NCBI GenBank assembly: GCA_001566965.1
Contig: LSNW01000014.1
Span: 164,733 to 228,732, forward strand
DNA length: 64,000 nt
Origin: Methylothermaceae bacteria B42
GTDB taxonomy: Bacteria; Pseudomonadota; Gammaproteobacteria; Methylococcales; Methylothermaceae
Reading direction: 5' to 3'
Positions 28,909-37,235 of the stretch are shown here, piece after piece; the stretch's first letter is position 1; each line of letters opens with the position of its first letter. The notes beneath the pieces were generated by a model. The model saw only the letters and a program-made list of their open reading frames with translations. It was not told the origin of the DNA and did not search any database. The translations under genes and the position numbers were made by a program.

Positions 28909-29621
28909 AGAAAGAAATTCTAACTTTCCCGACGCCGGAACAAACCTTCATCGCGGTAGCAGACAGATTTTCCACTGCCGCCAAGCAAGCCTGTCAGTCT
29001 GGCGGGCGTTTCACTATTGTCCTGGCTGGAGGAGAGACGCCAAGGGCTTTATATCGATTATTGGCGACTGCCTACCGGGATCAATTTGATTGGCAAAGGG
29101 TTTATGTATTTTTTAGTGATGAACGATTTGTGCCTCATGCCGATCCTTTGAGCAATTACCGGATGATCAAAGAGACACTGCTCGATTCTGTGCCCATACC
29201 AGAGCCGCAGATCTATCCCATGCCAACTGAAGGGGTTTCTTTGGAACAGGCGGCCCTTCAATATGAAGCGCAGCTGTTATCTTTCTTTCAGGGGCCACCT
29301 TGCTTTGACTGGGTTTTGTTAGGACTGGGAGAAGACGGGCATACGGCTTCGTTATTCCCTGGTCAAAATTGCTTTTCCCAGCAATGGGTAGCAGCGGTTG
29401 CAGATGCGCCTAAACCGCCTCCTCAGCGACTGACCTTAACCTATCAGACTTTCAATCAAAGCATGGAAGCGGTTTTTCTGGCAACGGGATCTCAGAAAGC
29501 CAAGGTAGTTGCCAATGTGCTGCAAGCGCCTGAAACAAACTTGCCTGCGCAGAAAATTTCTCCCAAACAGCGATTGGCTTGGTATATAGACGAGGCAGCT
29601 GCCGGATTGCTGAAATCCTAG
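28890..29621 (+). CDS. pgl: 6-phosphogluconolactonase
   Basis: Hydrolyses 6-phosphogluconolactone made by Zwf (zwf is at 56681). The 243-residue DevB-type protein shows [39 protein letters not shown] in two parts, and [16 protein letters not shown]. With pgi and zwf it supplies the oxidative pentose-phosphate or Entner-Doudoroff entry, or in a methylotroph the dissimilatory RuMP cycle; which applies cannot be told from this window. Confidence 0.94.
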   Translation: MAVNRLKKEILTFPTPEQTFIAVADRFSTAAKQACQSGGRFTIVLAGGETPRALYRLLATAYRDQFDWQRVYVFFSDERFVPHADPLSNYRMIKETLLDSVPIPEPQIYPMPTEGVSLEQAALQYEAQLLSFFQGPPCFDWVLLGLGEDGHTASLFPGQNCFSQQWVAAVADAPKPPPQRLTLTYQTFNQSMEAVFLATGSQKAKVVANVLQAPETNLPAQKISPKQRLAWYIDEAAAGLLKS

Positions 29622-29847
29622 ACCCGCTTTTATTCCGAGTAGCGATAAATTTTAACTTATTAAAATCAATGCTTTATATGTAAAAGCAAAGAATGGCAAT
29701 AAATGGCAAAAGGATTTTTAACTTGTATAAAAAATATAACAAATGATGCTTGCTTTGATATCGTGCTGTTGATAAGGTGAAAGTCACATAAGAAGATTCT
29801 TATTTGATTTTCAGGCGATGACATAAGGTTGTAGAGGAGGCATGGTT

Positions 29848-31635
29848 ATGGCTGATAAAGTAGATCTAAAAAGAAGGCGGTTGTTACAAGCGGCCGGGGT
29901 TGGCGCAGCAAGTTTGGCGGCATTTCCGGCTTTCCCTATTATCCTCAAGCGGCAGGCCGGCCGCAAAGTAGCGCGTCCACCATCCGCTGCGTTTTCTCCG
30001 GACGTGGAAATAGATTTGGTGGCTGGGGTTTCACGGGTTCCTATCCTCAAAGGCCAGTCAACTTCGGTTTGGCGGTATTTCGCCAAAGTGGTAAAGGGTG
30101 ATCCAGGTTCAGTAATTCCGCTCCAGAATACTTATCTGGGCCCGATTCTCAAATTCAAGACCGGACAAAGAGTCAGGATCACTTTAAAAAACCAATTGCC
30201 GGAGAAGCATATTACTCACTGGCATGGATTGCACTCGCCTTTTGAAGCCGATGGCCATCCTAGTTATGCGGTGCAACCCGGGCAAGAATATGTCTATGAA
30301 TTCGAGGTAAAAAACCAGGCTGGCACTAACTGGTACCACCCCCATACCAATATGTTAACCGGGAGCCAGGCTTATGCTGGATTGGCGGGTTTAATCATTG
30401 TCGAGGATAAAAAAGAGCAAGATTTGCCCCTTCCCCGGGGCGAATACGATGTGCCTTTGGTCATTCAGGACCGTACCTTTAATGACCGCAATCAATTCTT
30501 GTATGACCGCCGTGGCCCTATTTCTATTCTAGGTTTTTTGGGGGAGCGGATTTTGGTCAACGGCCAGCCGGACTTCACCATGAAGGTAGCGTCTCGTGCC
30601 TATCGCTTTCGGGTGTTGAATGGTTCTAATTCCCGGCTTTATAAATTGGCATGGAGTGATCATTCTCCCGTGACAGTGATTGCGACGGATGGCTCGTTAT
30701 TAGAAAAGCCGGTCACCAGACCCTATATCATGATTGGTCCCGGTCAACGGGTAGAAATTTGGCGGGATTTTTCCAAACCCGGCGTGGGCAAAGAGATAAC
30801 TTTGGAAAGCCTGGAATTTGAGGGCACGATGCCCCCCCCTTATGAACAGCAAATGCATGGACGCCGATCGATGGGAGGCATGGGACCAGGCGGCATGAGA
30901 GGCCGGGGTATGGGTGGCATGGGGATGATGGGCCGGGGTATGGGAATGATGGGCGGCCGAGGCGGCATGGGCATGGGGCCCTTGGCGGTAATGGCAAATC
31001 ATATCCCGCAAGGCAGCGCTTTTACTATCGCTCGATTCCACGTGACCGAAAAAGCCAAGGATAACCTTGAGCTACCCGATAAACTTTATTCCCGTCCTCT
31101 TTATCGTTTGGAAGACACCGTTAATCCGGATGATCCGCGTCCCATTGCTATTGGCACCCAGGGCCGGCACTTTACCTTGAATGGCAAGGTTTTTGAGATG
31201 CTTGGCGCGCTGGATGTGGAAACCATCCCTGTGAATACGATACAACTCATGGAAATTTTCCACGCGCATGGCATGGAGCACGAGGGAGATGAAAACGAAA
31301 AGAAAGAAGGAGGTATGTCCATGCAAGGAGGCATGGGAGGCATGGGAGGCATGGGAGGCGGCATGATGATGTCGATGGTTCACCCCATCCACCTGCATGG
31401 CCAATATTTTCAAATTGTCAAGCGCACTCCGCCGCGGGAAGGTCATGGCTCAGGTTATGACACGGTCAAAGACGGGTTTATTAACGAAGGCTTGCACGAT
31501 ACCGTTTTGGCCATGCCAGATGAGCGGATTACTCTCATCAAACCTTTCGCCGATTACAAAGGGTTATTCTTGTACCACTGCCATAACCTGGAACACGAAG
31601 ACGCAGAGATGATGCGGAACTTCAAAGTGGTGTAG
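29848..31635 (+). CDS. Tat-exported multicopper oxidase with Met/Gly-rich inserts
   Basis: Likely oxidises Cu(I), phenols or metals in the periplasm. The twin-arginine signal KRRRLLQAAGVGAAS opens the protein. Copper ligands are complete: HWHG (about 124-127), WYHPHT (about 163), HPIHLHG (about 511) and HCHNLEHEDAEMM (about 575-587). Two insertions rich in Met and Gly lie at about 335-372 (repeats of GMGGMGMMG type) and 475-503, as in CueO-like cuprous oxidases. ATG 29848 is chosen because AGGAGG is seven bases upstream; ATG 29842 is too close. A terminator follows. Confidence 0.92.
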   Translation: MADKVDLKRRRLLQAAGVGAASLAAFPAFPIILKRQAGRKVARPPSAAFSPDVEIDLVAGVSRVPILKGQSTSVWRYFAKVVKGDPGSVIPLQNTYLGPILKFKTGQRVRITLKNQLPEKHITHWHGLHSPFEADGHPSYAVQPGQEYVYEFEVKNQAGTNWYHPHTNMLTGSQAYAGLAGLIIVEDKKEQDLPLPRGEYDVPLVIQDRTFNDRNQFLYDRRGPISILGFLGERILVNGQPDFTMKVASRAYRFRVLNGSNSRLYKLAWSDHSPVTVIATDGSLLEKPVTRPYIMIGPGQRVEIWRDFSKPGVGKEITLESLEFEGTMPPPYEQQMHGRRSMGGMGPGGMRGRGMGGMGMMGRGMGMMGGRGGMGMGPLAVMANHIPQGSAFTIARFHVTEKAKDNLELPDKLYSRPLYRLEDTVNPDDPRPIAIGTQGRHFTLNGKVFEMLGALDVETIPVNTIQLMEIFHAHGMEHEGDENEKKEGGMSMQGGMGGMGGMGGGMMMSMVHPIHLHGQYFQIVKRTPPREGHGSGYDTVKDGFINEGLHDTVLAMPDERITLIKPFADYKGLFLYHCHNLEHEDAEMMRNFKVV

Positions 31636-31661
31636 GACCTGTTGAGCTGAAAATCTACTAT

Positions 31662-31688
31662 AAAGGGCATCTTAAGGGTGCCCTTTTT
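31662..31688 (+). terminator. Rho-independent terminator
   Basis: AAAGGGCA (31662-31669) pairs with TGCCCTTT (31679-31686) and runs into TTTTT, 26 bases after the multicopper oxidase stop. Confidence 0.85.
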
Positions 31689-31744
31689 GGTCTGATTTAC
31701 TGATGTTACGCGCGATCATTCCGCATTATCCTCCCCTTCCCCGA

Positions 31745-31768
31745 CCCTCTCCCGCAAGCGGGGGAGGG
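31745..31768. repeat. Dispersed hairpin repeat
   Basis: CCCTCTCCCGC-AA-GCGGGGGAGGG forms an 11-bp stem with one G-T pair. The same C/T-rich words return at about 31862-31875 and inverted near 31970-31980, so the whole 31731-31985 stretch is a composite of such repeats. This motif is frequent between genes in proteobacteria. The 360-bp gap contains no credible gene. Confidence 0.6.
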
Positions 31769-32000
31769 GCAAGGGCGGATTATCTTACCCTACCGTGCCG
31801 GCGAGGAAGGGGATGTGGATTGTTCTCCGCCCAACGACAAAAGCGGCGGAAAACCAAGCGTTGCTCCCCTCTCCTTGTGGGACAAATCCGTCGGGAACGG
31901 ATTTGAACGCGCGAAGCGCGGCCCGCGAGGGAGAAGGGCAGGACGCCCGAGTAAAGGGGCCGGGGGAGAGGATATTCCGGGCAAGTGCGTAACCAGTGAT

Positions 32001-32360
32001 TTATTCAAAGCTTTCTAAAGAGGATGGGCTATCGCTATGGCCCAAATGTTTTTTCGGGGCAATCCGATCTCTAAGCCTTTGCTTGATTTCTTTGGCTTCG
32101 GGAAATCGTCCCTCCTCCCTGCGGCTCCAAAGGATATGCTGGTCTACACGGATCTCGAAGATGCCGCCTTGGCCTGGAATTAAAGCGACTTCGCCAATTT
32201 TTTCCGAAAAAGTTGAGAGTAACTCCTGTGCTAGCCAAGCCGCTCTAAGCAGCCAATGGCATTGAGTGCAATATTCAATCTCGACTCTTGGACGCTTCAT
32301 GGGCATGGATGCGTTGTCGCCGATCTTCATGCTTTTTAACCGCAAACGGGGTGGGTTCAC
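32001..32360 (-). CDS. SelT/SelW/SelH-type (Rdx) thioredoxin-like protein
   Basis: Small redox-type protein with the family CxxC written CTQC in VEIEYCTQCHWLLRAAWLAQ. The typical GxGGxFEI segment follows as GQGGIFEIRVDQ, and the end is EAKEIKQRLRDRI. Cysteine, not selenocysteine, is present. The GTG at 32360 overlaps the stop of the DUF3426 gene as GTGA, suggesting coupled translation, but ATG 32306 or 32300 would give the usual family length. No start has a good ribosome site. Confidence 0.75.
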   Translation of the reverse strand: MNPPRLRLKSMKIGDNASMPMKRPRVEIEYCTQCHWLLRAAWLAQELLSTFSEKIGEVALIPGQGGIFEIRVDQHILWSRREEGRFPEAKEIKQRLRDRIAPKKHLGHSDSPSSLESFE

Positions 32361-33205
32361 TCGAGAAACTCGAAACTGAATCCTCCAACTGGCTTGGAAG
32401 GTGCGGCCAGATTCAAATCGACGAAGATCAATTGATGGCTTGGCATCAACGGGGGATGATCCGGAGGAAGGTATTCATCCGGTTTGAATATGCGGCTGGC
32501 AATGGGGGTGCCATCCAGGGAACTGAAGGAGATTTTGAGCAGGGGATAAGGTTGGGGATAGGGCGCTTCATTGACAATCACTAGATGAAATTGATAGCCT
32601 TCTACGCTATTTTTGGTGGGGTACAGGGCTCGATCCACAACCTTGATTTCAGCCAGGTTGCGAAAAGGGGGCAAGGAGCATCCCACCATCCCGCAAAAAC
32701 TTTCTAGCCAGGGCCTAAAGCTTGGATTTTGCGCCAGTTTGTCCTTTTCGTAGACAAATAGTTGGATCAGCAACAAAATCGCCAATGCCGCCGTAGCTAA
32801 CGTCCGGTATAGCCTGGCTCTGGCCTCTGCTTCGTCTTTTTCCTGTTCCTTGGCGCCCATGGAGAGCAACACATCCGCATCGAAGGGTTTGATCTGCGGT
32901 TCTTGCTCGATATTAGGCTTTGGTGGCGGTTCGGTTTGAAAGGGGCCTGCTTGGGTTTTGCCTTTGCCTTCTTTAGGCGCTTGATCTTCCGGTTTAACTG
33001 CGACCGCATTTGCGCCCAATTCCGGCAACTCCAAAATGCAAGACGAGTGGTCCTCGGCAGCCTCTTCTGGCGTCTCGCCCAGATTTTCCAAAGCTCCAAA
33101 AATAATGTTGCAGTGGGTGCAGATGACTTCTCCCCGTCCGCTGCGGAGCTGTTCGGCGCTGATTTGATAAATGGTGCGACATTGAATGCAACGTGTATAC
33201 AACAT
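32357..33205 (-). CDS. Zinc-ribbon and DUF3426 membrane protein
   Basis: A 282-residue protein. The N-terminal zinc ribbon has paired CxxC motifs (CIQC at about 6-9 and CTHC at about 29-32; MJ0042 type), then an acidic low-complexity linker, one membrane helix at about 133-150 and a C-terminal DUF3426 domain. Function is unknown. It is three bases downstream of prmA, the usual neighbour in gammaproteobacteria. Confidence 0.85.
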   Translation of the reverse strand: MLYTRCIQCRTIYQISAEQLRSGRGEVICTHCNIIFGALENLGETPEEAAEDHSSCILELPELGANAVAVKPEDQAPKEGKGKTQAGPFQTEPPPKPNIEQEPQIKPFDADVLLSMGAKEQEKDEAEARARLYRTLATAALAILLLIQLFVYEKDKLAQNPSFRPWLESFCGMVGCSLPPFRNLAEIKVVDRALYPTKNSVEGYQFHLVIVNEAPYPQPYPLLKISFSSLDGTPIASRIFKPDEYLPPDHPPLMPSHQLIFVDLNLAAPSKPVGGFSFEFLE

Positions 33206-33208
33206 GGA

Positions 33209-34084
33209 TCAACAAAATCTATTCCCTGTTAAAAGAACCCATCCTTCCCGGAAAATCGGAGCCTCGAACTGAATCTGGCCACTATACGCACGCTGGACCT
33301 CCGCTATCTGGTTTTCCATAATCCCAGAAAGCGCCAGTTTCCCGCCCCTTGCTATTATTTTTGTAATTTTCGGAGCTAATTCTATTAAAGGTGTGGCCAA
33401 AATGTTGGCTACAACGACATCAACGGTCAAGTCAGGCATACTTTGAGGATAACAGCAGATCAGCTGCTTGGCTACCCGGTTTTTGTCTGCATTTTCTTTA
33501 GTGGCAATCAGTGCTTGGGGGTCAATATCGACAGCGACGGCTTGCCGCGCGCCAAGCAGCAATGCGGCAACAGCCAAAATTCCCGAACCGCAGCCATAAT
33601 CCACTAAGGTTAGCTGTTGGAGATCCTGCTGTGCCAGCCATTCCAAGCAAAGTGCCGTGGTGGGGTGGGTTCCGGTGCCAAAAGCCAATCCCGGATCTAA
33701 CACTAGTCGAATGCCTTCCGGGGCAGGGGGTGTTTGGCCACTGGGACAAATCCATAAACGGCCAAAAGCAAGCGGCTTGAAGTGCTCTAGCCATGCCCGT
33801 TCCCAAGGCTGGTCTTCCAATCGCTCTTGACGGAAATCCGTTACTGTATCAGGGAAGTGCTTTTCCAGAGAAGCTTGGATTTCTCCAAGATTGGCATCGA
33901 TTTCGAACAGGGCAGTCAAGCGCGTCTGTTGCCATAGCGGCGTTTCGCCCGGTGCGGGTTCCAGCAGAGCTTGGTCACCCAGTTCTGAAAAAGTGACTGC
34001 CAGCGCGCCGTGGGACTCCAGAAGCTCGCTAACCCCTTCGGCAACTTCGTTGGGTAAGGAGCAGGAAAGCTGTAGCCAGGGCAC
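33209..34084 (-). CDS. prmA: Ribosomal protein L11 methyltransferase
   Basis: Trimethylates lysines and the N-terminus of L11. The substrate domain is followed by the SAM site: LDPGLAFGTGTHPTT, LVDYGCGSGILAVAA and VVANILATPLIEL, all PrmA signatures. GTG at 34084 (MPWLQLSC) is chosen since it fits the family start and lies just after the accC stop; in-frame codons farther upstream would overlap accC. The 291-residue length matches E. coli PrmA (293). Confidence 0.95.
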   Translation of the reverse strand: MPWLQLSCSLPNEVAEGVSELLESHGALAVTFSELGDQALLEPAPGETPLWQQTRLTALFEIDANLGEIQASLEKHFPDTVTDFRQERLEDQPWERAWLEHFKPLAFGRLWICPSGQTPPAPEGIRLVLDPGLAFGTGTHPTTALCLEWLAQQDLQQLTLVDYGCGSGILAVAALLLGARQAVAVDIDPQALIATKENADKNRVAKQLICCYPQSMPDLTVDVVVANILATPLIELAPKITKIIARGGKLALSGIMENQIAEVQRAYSGQIQFEAPIFREGWVLLTGNRFC

Positions 34085-34088
34085 CTTA

Positions 34089-35435
34089 TTATTCACGCAT
34101 GCCGAGCATGTCTTCCAGGTAATGAATATGCTGGCCGCCGCTGCGGAAACCACTATCGGAAATGATTCTGCTGAGAAGCGGAATATTACATTTGATTCCG
34201 GTGATTATGGTTTCACTCAGGGCGGTACGCATTCTTGCCAAGGCGCAGCTTCGAGTTTCACCGTGGGCAATCAGTTTGCCAATCATCGAATCGTAAAAGG
34301 GTGGCACCCGGTAACCCGCGTAAATATGGGTATCCACGCGAATGCCAGGGCCTCCTGGCAAATGGAGCTGTTCGATCAAACCGGGAGACGGCATGAAATT
34401 ATCGGGATCTTCGGCATTGATCCGGCATTCAATGGCGTGACCCCGCATGACAATATCCTCTTGGGTATAGGACATGGGCTCGCCAGCGGCAATGCGGATT
34501 TGCTCCTTGACCAAATCAACACCAGTGACCATTTCTGTCACCGGGTGTTCTACTTGGAGGCGGGTATTCATTTCAATGAAATAGAATTCTCCGTCTTCAT
34601 ACAAAAATTCGAAGGTGCCCGCGCCCAAATACCCAATTTCCTGACAGGCCAATGCGCAACGCTCGCCAATTTCCCGGCGCTGATCTTCCGTCAGCCCTGG
34701 GGCGGGAGCTTCTTCCAAGACTTTCTGGTGGCGGCGCTGCATCGAGCAATCCCTTTCCCCCAGATGGATGGCGTTACCATGACTGTCCGCCAGGATTTGG
34801 AATTCTATATGCCGGGGGCGTTCGAGGAATTTTTCCATATATACTTGATCATTGCCGAAAGCGCTGCTTGCTTCGGCCTTGGTCATGGTAATGGCGTTAA
34901 TCAGCGCGGCTTCGGAATGGACCACGCGCATGCCGCGACCACCGCCGCCGCCAGCTGCCTTGATGATGACCGGAAAGCCAATTTCCTTAGCCAATTTCAA
35001 GTTTTCCATGTAGTCATCCCCCAGTGGACCGTCGGAACCTGGGACGCAGGGGATGCCCGCCCGCTGCATGGCTTCTTTGGCGCAGATTTTATCGCCCATC
35101 AGGCGAATGGTGTCAGGCCGTGGGCCAATGAAAATGAAGCCGCTTTGCATAACCCTTTCCGCAAAATCGGCATTTTCCGAAAGGAAACCGTAACCTGGGT
35201 GAATAGCCACGGCATCGGTGACTTCCGCTGCGCTGATGATGGCGGGAATATTGAGGTAACTGTCCGAAGATGGGGCCGGGCCAATGCAGACAGCCTCGTC
35301 CGCCATGAGGACGTGTTTCAGATCCCGGTCTGCTTCGGAATGGACGGCGACGGTGCGGATGCCCATTTCCCGGCAGGCGCGCAAAATACGCAAGGCAATT
35401 TCGCCCCGATTGGCGATCACAATTTTATCGAGCAT
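34089..35435 (-). CDS. accC: Acetyl-CoA carboxylase, biotin carboxylase subunit
   Basis: Carboxylates biotin on AccB with bicarbonate and ATP, first step of fatty acid synthesis. The ATP-grasp fold is complete: [17 protein letters not shown] glycine loop, [33 protein letters not shown] and [11 protein letters not shown]. Its 448 residues match E. coli AccC (449). It follows accB by 24 bp. Confidence 0.97.
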   Translation of the reverse strand: MLDKIVIANRGEIALRILRACREMGIRTVAVHSEADRDLKHVLMADEAVCIGPAPSSDSYLNIPAIISAAEVTDAVAIHPGYGFLSENADFAERVMQSGFIFIGPRPDTIRLMGDKICAKEAMQRAGIPCVPGSDGPLGDDYMENLKLAKEIGFPVIIKAAGGGGGRGMRVVHSEAALINAITMTKAEASSAFGNDQVYMEKFLERPRHIEFQILADSHGNAIHLGERDCSMQRRHQKVLEEAPAPGLTEDQRREIGERCALACQEIGYLGAGTFEFLYEDGEFYFIEMNTRLQVEHPVTEMVTGVDLVKEQIRIAAGEPMSYTQEDIVMRGHAIECRINAEDPDNFMPSPGLIEQLHLPGGPGIRVDTHIYAGYRVPPFYDSMIGKLIAHGETRSCALARMRTALSETIITGIKCNIPLLSRIISDSGFRSGGQHIHYLEDMLGMRE

Positions 35436-35459
35436 GATGAATCCCTTGACTGACCTGAA

Positions 35460-35912
35460 TTATTCGATGACGAATAGAGGCTGGTTGTATTCCACGGGCT
35501 GGCCGTTCTCCACCAAAATCTTGGTGATAACACCGGATTTATCCGCCTCGATTTGATTGAGGATTTTCATGGCCTCGATAATACACAGGGTGTCCCCTAC
35601 GTTGACATGATGACCGACTTCCACAAACGGTTTCGCGCCAGGGGCGGGGGCGCGGTAAAAAGTCCCTACCATGGGGGAGCGGACAATGTGTCCCGCCGGT
35701 TCTTCTTCCACCTCTTCCGCAGCGGGAACAACCTCTTCGGCAGGTGCTTGAGGCTGGGGCGCTGGGGGTGGCGTTTCAACGGGAGCCACAATTTGCGTGG
35801 TAGCGCTAACCCGGCTGATTCGGAGAGACTCTTCTCCTTCATGAATTTCTATTTCGGCGATACTGGTTTCTTCTAATATTTCGATGAGTTTTTTTATTTT
35901 TCTAATATCCAT
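35460..35912 (-). CDS. accB: Biotin carboxyl carrier protein
   Basis: Carries biotin between the AccC and AccAD active sites. The N-terminal helix [20 protein letters not shown] leads to a Pro/Ala/Glu linker (about 50-75) and the biotinyl domain with the target lysine in [18 protein letters not shown] 35912 is chosen because GAGG is six bases before it and this is the standard AccB start; the frame extends to 35924. GAGG overlaps the aroQ stop. Confidence 0.96.
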   Translation of the reverse strand: MDIRKIKKLIEILEETSIAEIEIHEGEESLRISRVSATTQIVAPVETPPPAPQPQAPAEEVVPAAEEVEEEPAGHIVRSPMVGTFYRAPAPGAKPFVEVGHHVNVGDTLCIIEAMKILNQIEADKSGVITKILVENGQPVEYNQPLFVIE

Positions 35913-35920
35913 ACATAACC

Positions 35921-36364
35921 TCAATACTCGCTTATATGGTGAATGGCGGCCAGTAGTGCGTATTCATATCCCAAGGCCCCAAAACCGCTGATGACGCCCT
36001 GGGCGATATCAGATAGATAGGAATGGTGGCGAAATGACTCTCGGGCGTGGACATTGGACAAATGCACTTCGATAAAGGGAATTTGGGTGCCAAGAAAAGC
36101 ATCCCGCAGAGCAACGCTGGTGTGGGTAAAGGCAGCCGGGTTGATGAGAATAAAGGCCACTTTTTGCCGCCAGGCTTCGTGAATATGCTCTACCAATACA
36201 TGTTCGGCATTACTTTGGAAAAAGCTTAACTGGTGGCGGTGCTGTTGGGCGATATTGGTTAATCGCTGCTGGATATCGGCCAAAGTGTCGGCGCCATATA
36301 TTTCTGGCTCCCGCGTACCAAGTAAATTTAAGTTGGGTCCGTTTAATACGGTAATGTGGGCCAT
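35921..36364 (-). CDS. aroQ: Type II 3-dehydroquinate dehydratase
   Basis: Third step of the shikimate pathway. Catalytic and binding motifs are intact: [19 protein letters not shown] at the start (with the catalytic tyrosine), [33 protein letters not shown] and [23 protein letters not shown] 36364 gives the normal 147-residue protein; the open frame extends to 36448 without family similarity. Leads the aroQ-accB-accC-prmA run common in gammaproteobacteria. Confidence 0.96.
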   Translation of the reverse strand: MAHITVLNGPNLNLLGTREPEIYGADTLADIQQRLTNIAQQHRHQLSFFQSNAEHVLVEHIHEAWRQKVAFILINPAAFTHTSVALRDAFLGTQIPFIEVHLSNVHARESFRHHSYLSDIAQGVISGFGALGYEYALLAAIHHISEY

Positions 36365-36459
36365 GATGCCTGCAATGGACGCTAAAATCCTTGGTATTGT
36401 GCAGAAATTGGCGGGTTTTGTCCAGAACGTGCGCGAACTGTCCATCATCTATACAAGTC

Positions 36460-36660
36460 GGGGCGGGTGGTCTGATTCGAAAAACGCCGTGAATACTTTC
36501 TTGCTGCGCATTCCTGCTGTGCAAGAAAGTCCTGCCCAAACCTCCCTGTTCGGGCGCTCGCAGGCTGCGAAAGTCCCTCTGGGCTTTCGGTCCGGCTCAC
36601 CCCTGTAGGCTCCACGTCGGCTTCCCTGGCGTCGAGGTTTCGAATCAGACCACCCGCCCC
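36460..36660. repeat. 201-bp element bounded by 23-bp perfect inverted repeats
   Basis: GGGGCGGGTGGTCTGATTCG plus AAA (36460-36482) is exactly repeated in reverse at 36638-36660. Between them are ACGCCGTGAATAC, a hairpin of TTTCTTGC/GCAAGAAA near 36499-36530, and TGTAGGCTCCACGTCGGC. The core words resemble those in the element at 43370-43472 even though the arms differ. It occupies the whole aroQ-tlpA gap; no gene is supported there. Confidence 0.75.
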
Positions 36661-36710
36661 CTTCAATCAAACCTTTACGTGTTTAGATCACGTGGTCCTG
36701 GTGAATTGAT

Positions 36711-37223
36711 TCAATTAAGCAGGATTTTGACCCTTTTGTTAAAAGTATCCGCGTCCAAAATACCCGCATGGCCAAAGACTAATTTACCGCTACGATCAAA
36801 TATGGCGCTGTAGGGTAAAACGCCAAGAATATTTCCCATCAAAGTGGCCAGGGATAATCCTGTTTTTTCTGCAACGAGTATCGGGTAGTCCATGGGAACA
36901 TCCTGGATGAATTTAGTAACGGAGCCGGGATTGTCCACGGCTATCCCGATAATTTGCAGCCCATGGCCGCCATATTGCTGCTGCCAGCGGTTAAGATCGG
37001 GGATCTCCTGGCGGCAGGGAGCGCACCAGGTGGCCCAGAAATTGACCACCAGCACCTTACCTTGCCATTCTGTGAGTTGGTGAGATTTGCCATGGAGATC
37101 GGGGATCTGCATGGTTGGCAAGGAAGGGGGCGGATTTTTCGGAGCGTTGAGCCAAAAGGAAGTAGCAACGCCGCCTAGCAATGCCACCAGCGCCGCCAGA
37201 ACGACTATCCATTTATTTTTCAT
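36711..37223 (-). CDS. TlpA/ResA-type periplasmic thioredoxin
   Basis: A 170-residue thioredoxin-fold protein anchored by an N-terminal helix (about 5-26). The active site is in FWATWCAPCRQEIPDL (WCAPC), and the cis-proline loop appears as GVLPYSAIFDRSGK. Such proteins reduce disulfides outside the cytoplasm, often for cytochrome c. It lies 13 bp after dsbD, which could feed it electrons. Confidence 0.9.
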   Translation of the reverse strand: MKNKWIVVLAALVALLGGVATSFWLNAPKNPPPSLPTMQIPDLHGKSHQLTEWQGKVLVVNFWATWCAPCRQEIPDLNRWQQQYGGHGLQIIGIAVDNPGSVTKFIQDVPMDYPILVAEKTGLSLATLMGNILGVLPYSAIFDRSGKLVFGHAGILDADTFNKRVKILLN

Positions 37224-37235
37224 GGTTTGTCTAAT

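Noticed and set aside
33891..35453. 520-codon plus-strand frame opposite accC and prmA
   Set aside because: It is antisense to two certain genes, has no ribosome site or domain, and its composition follows the opposite-strand codons.
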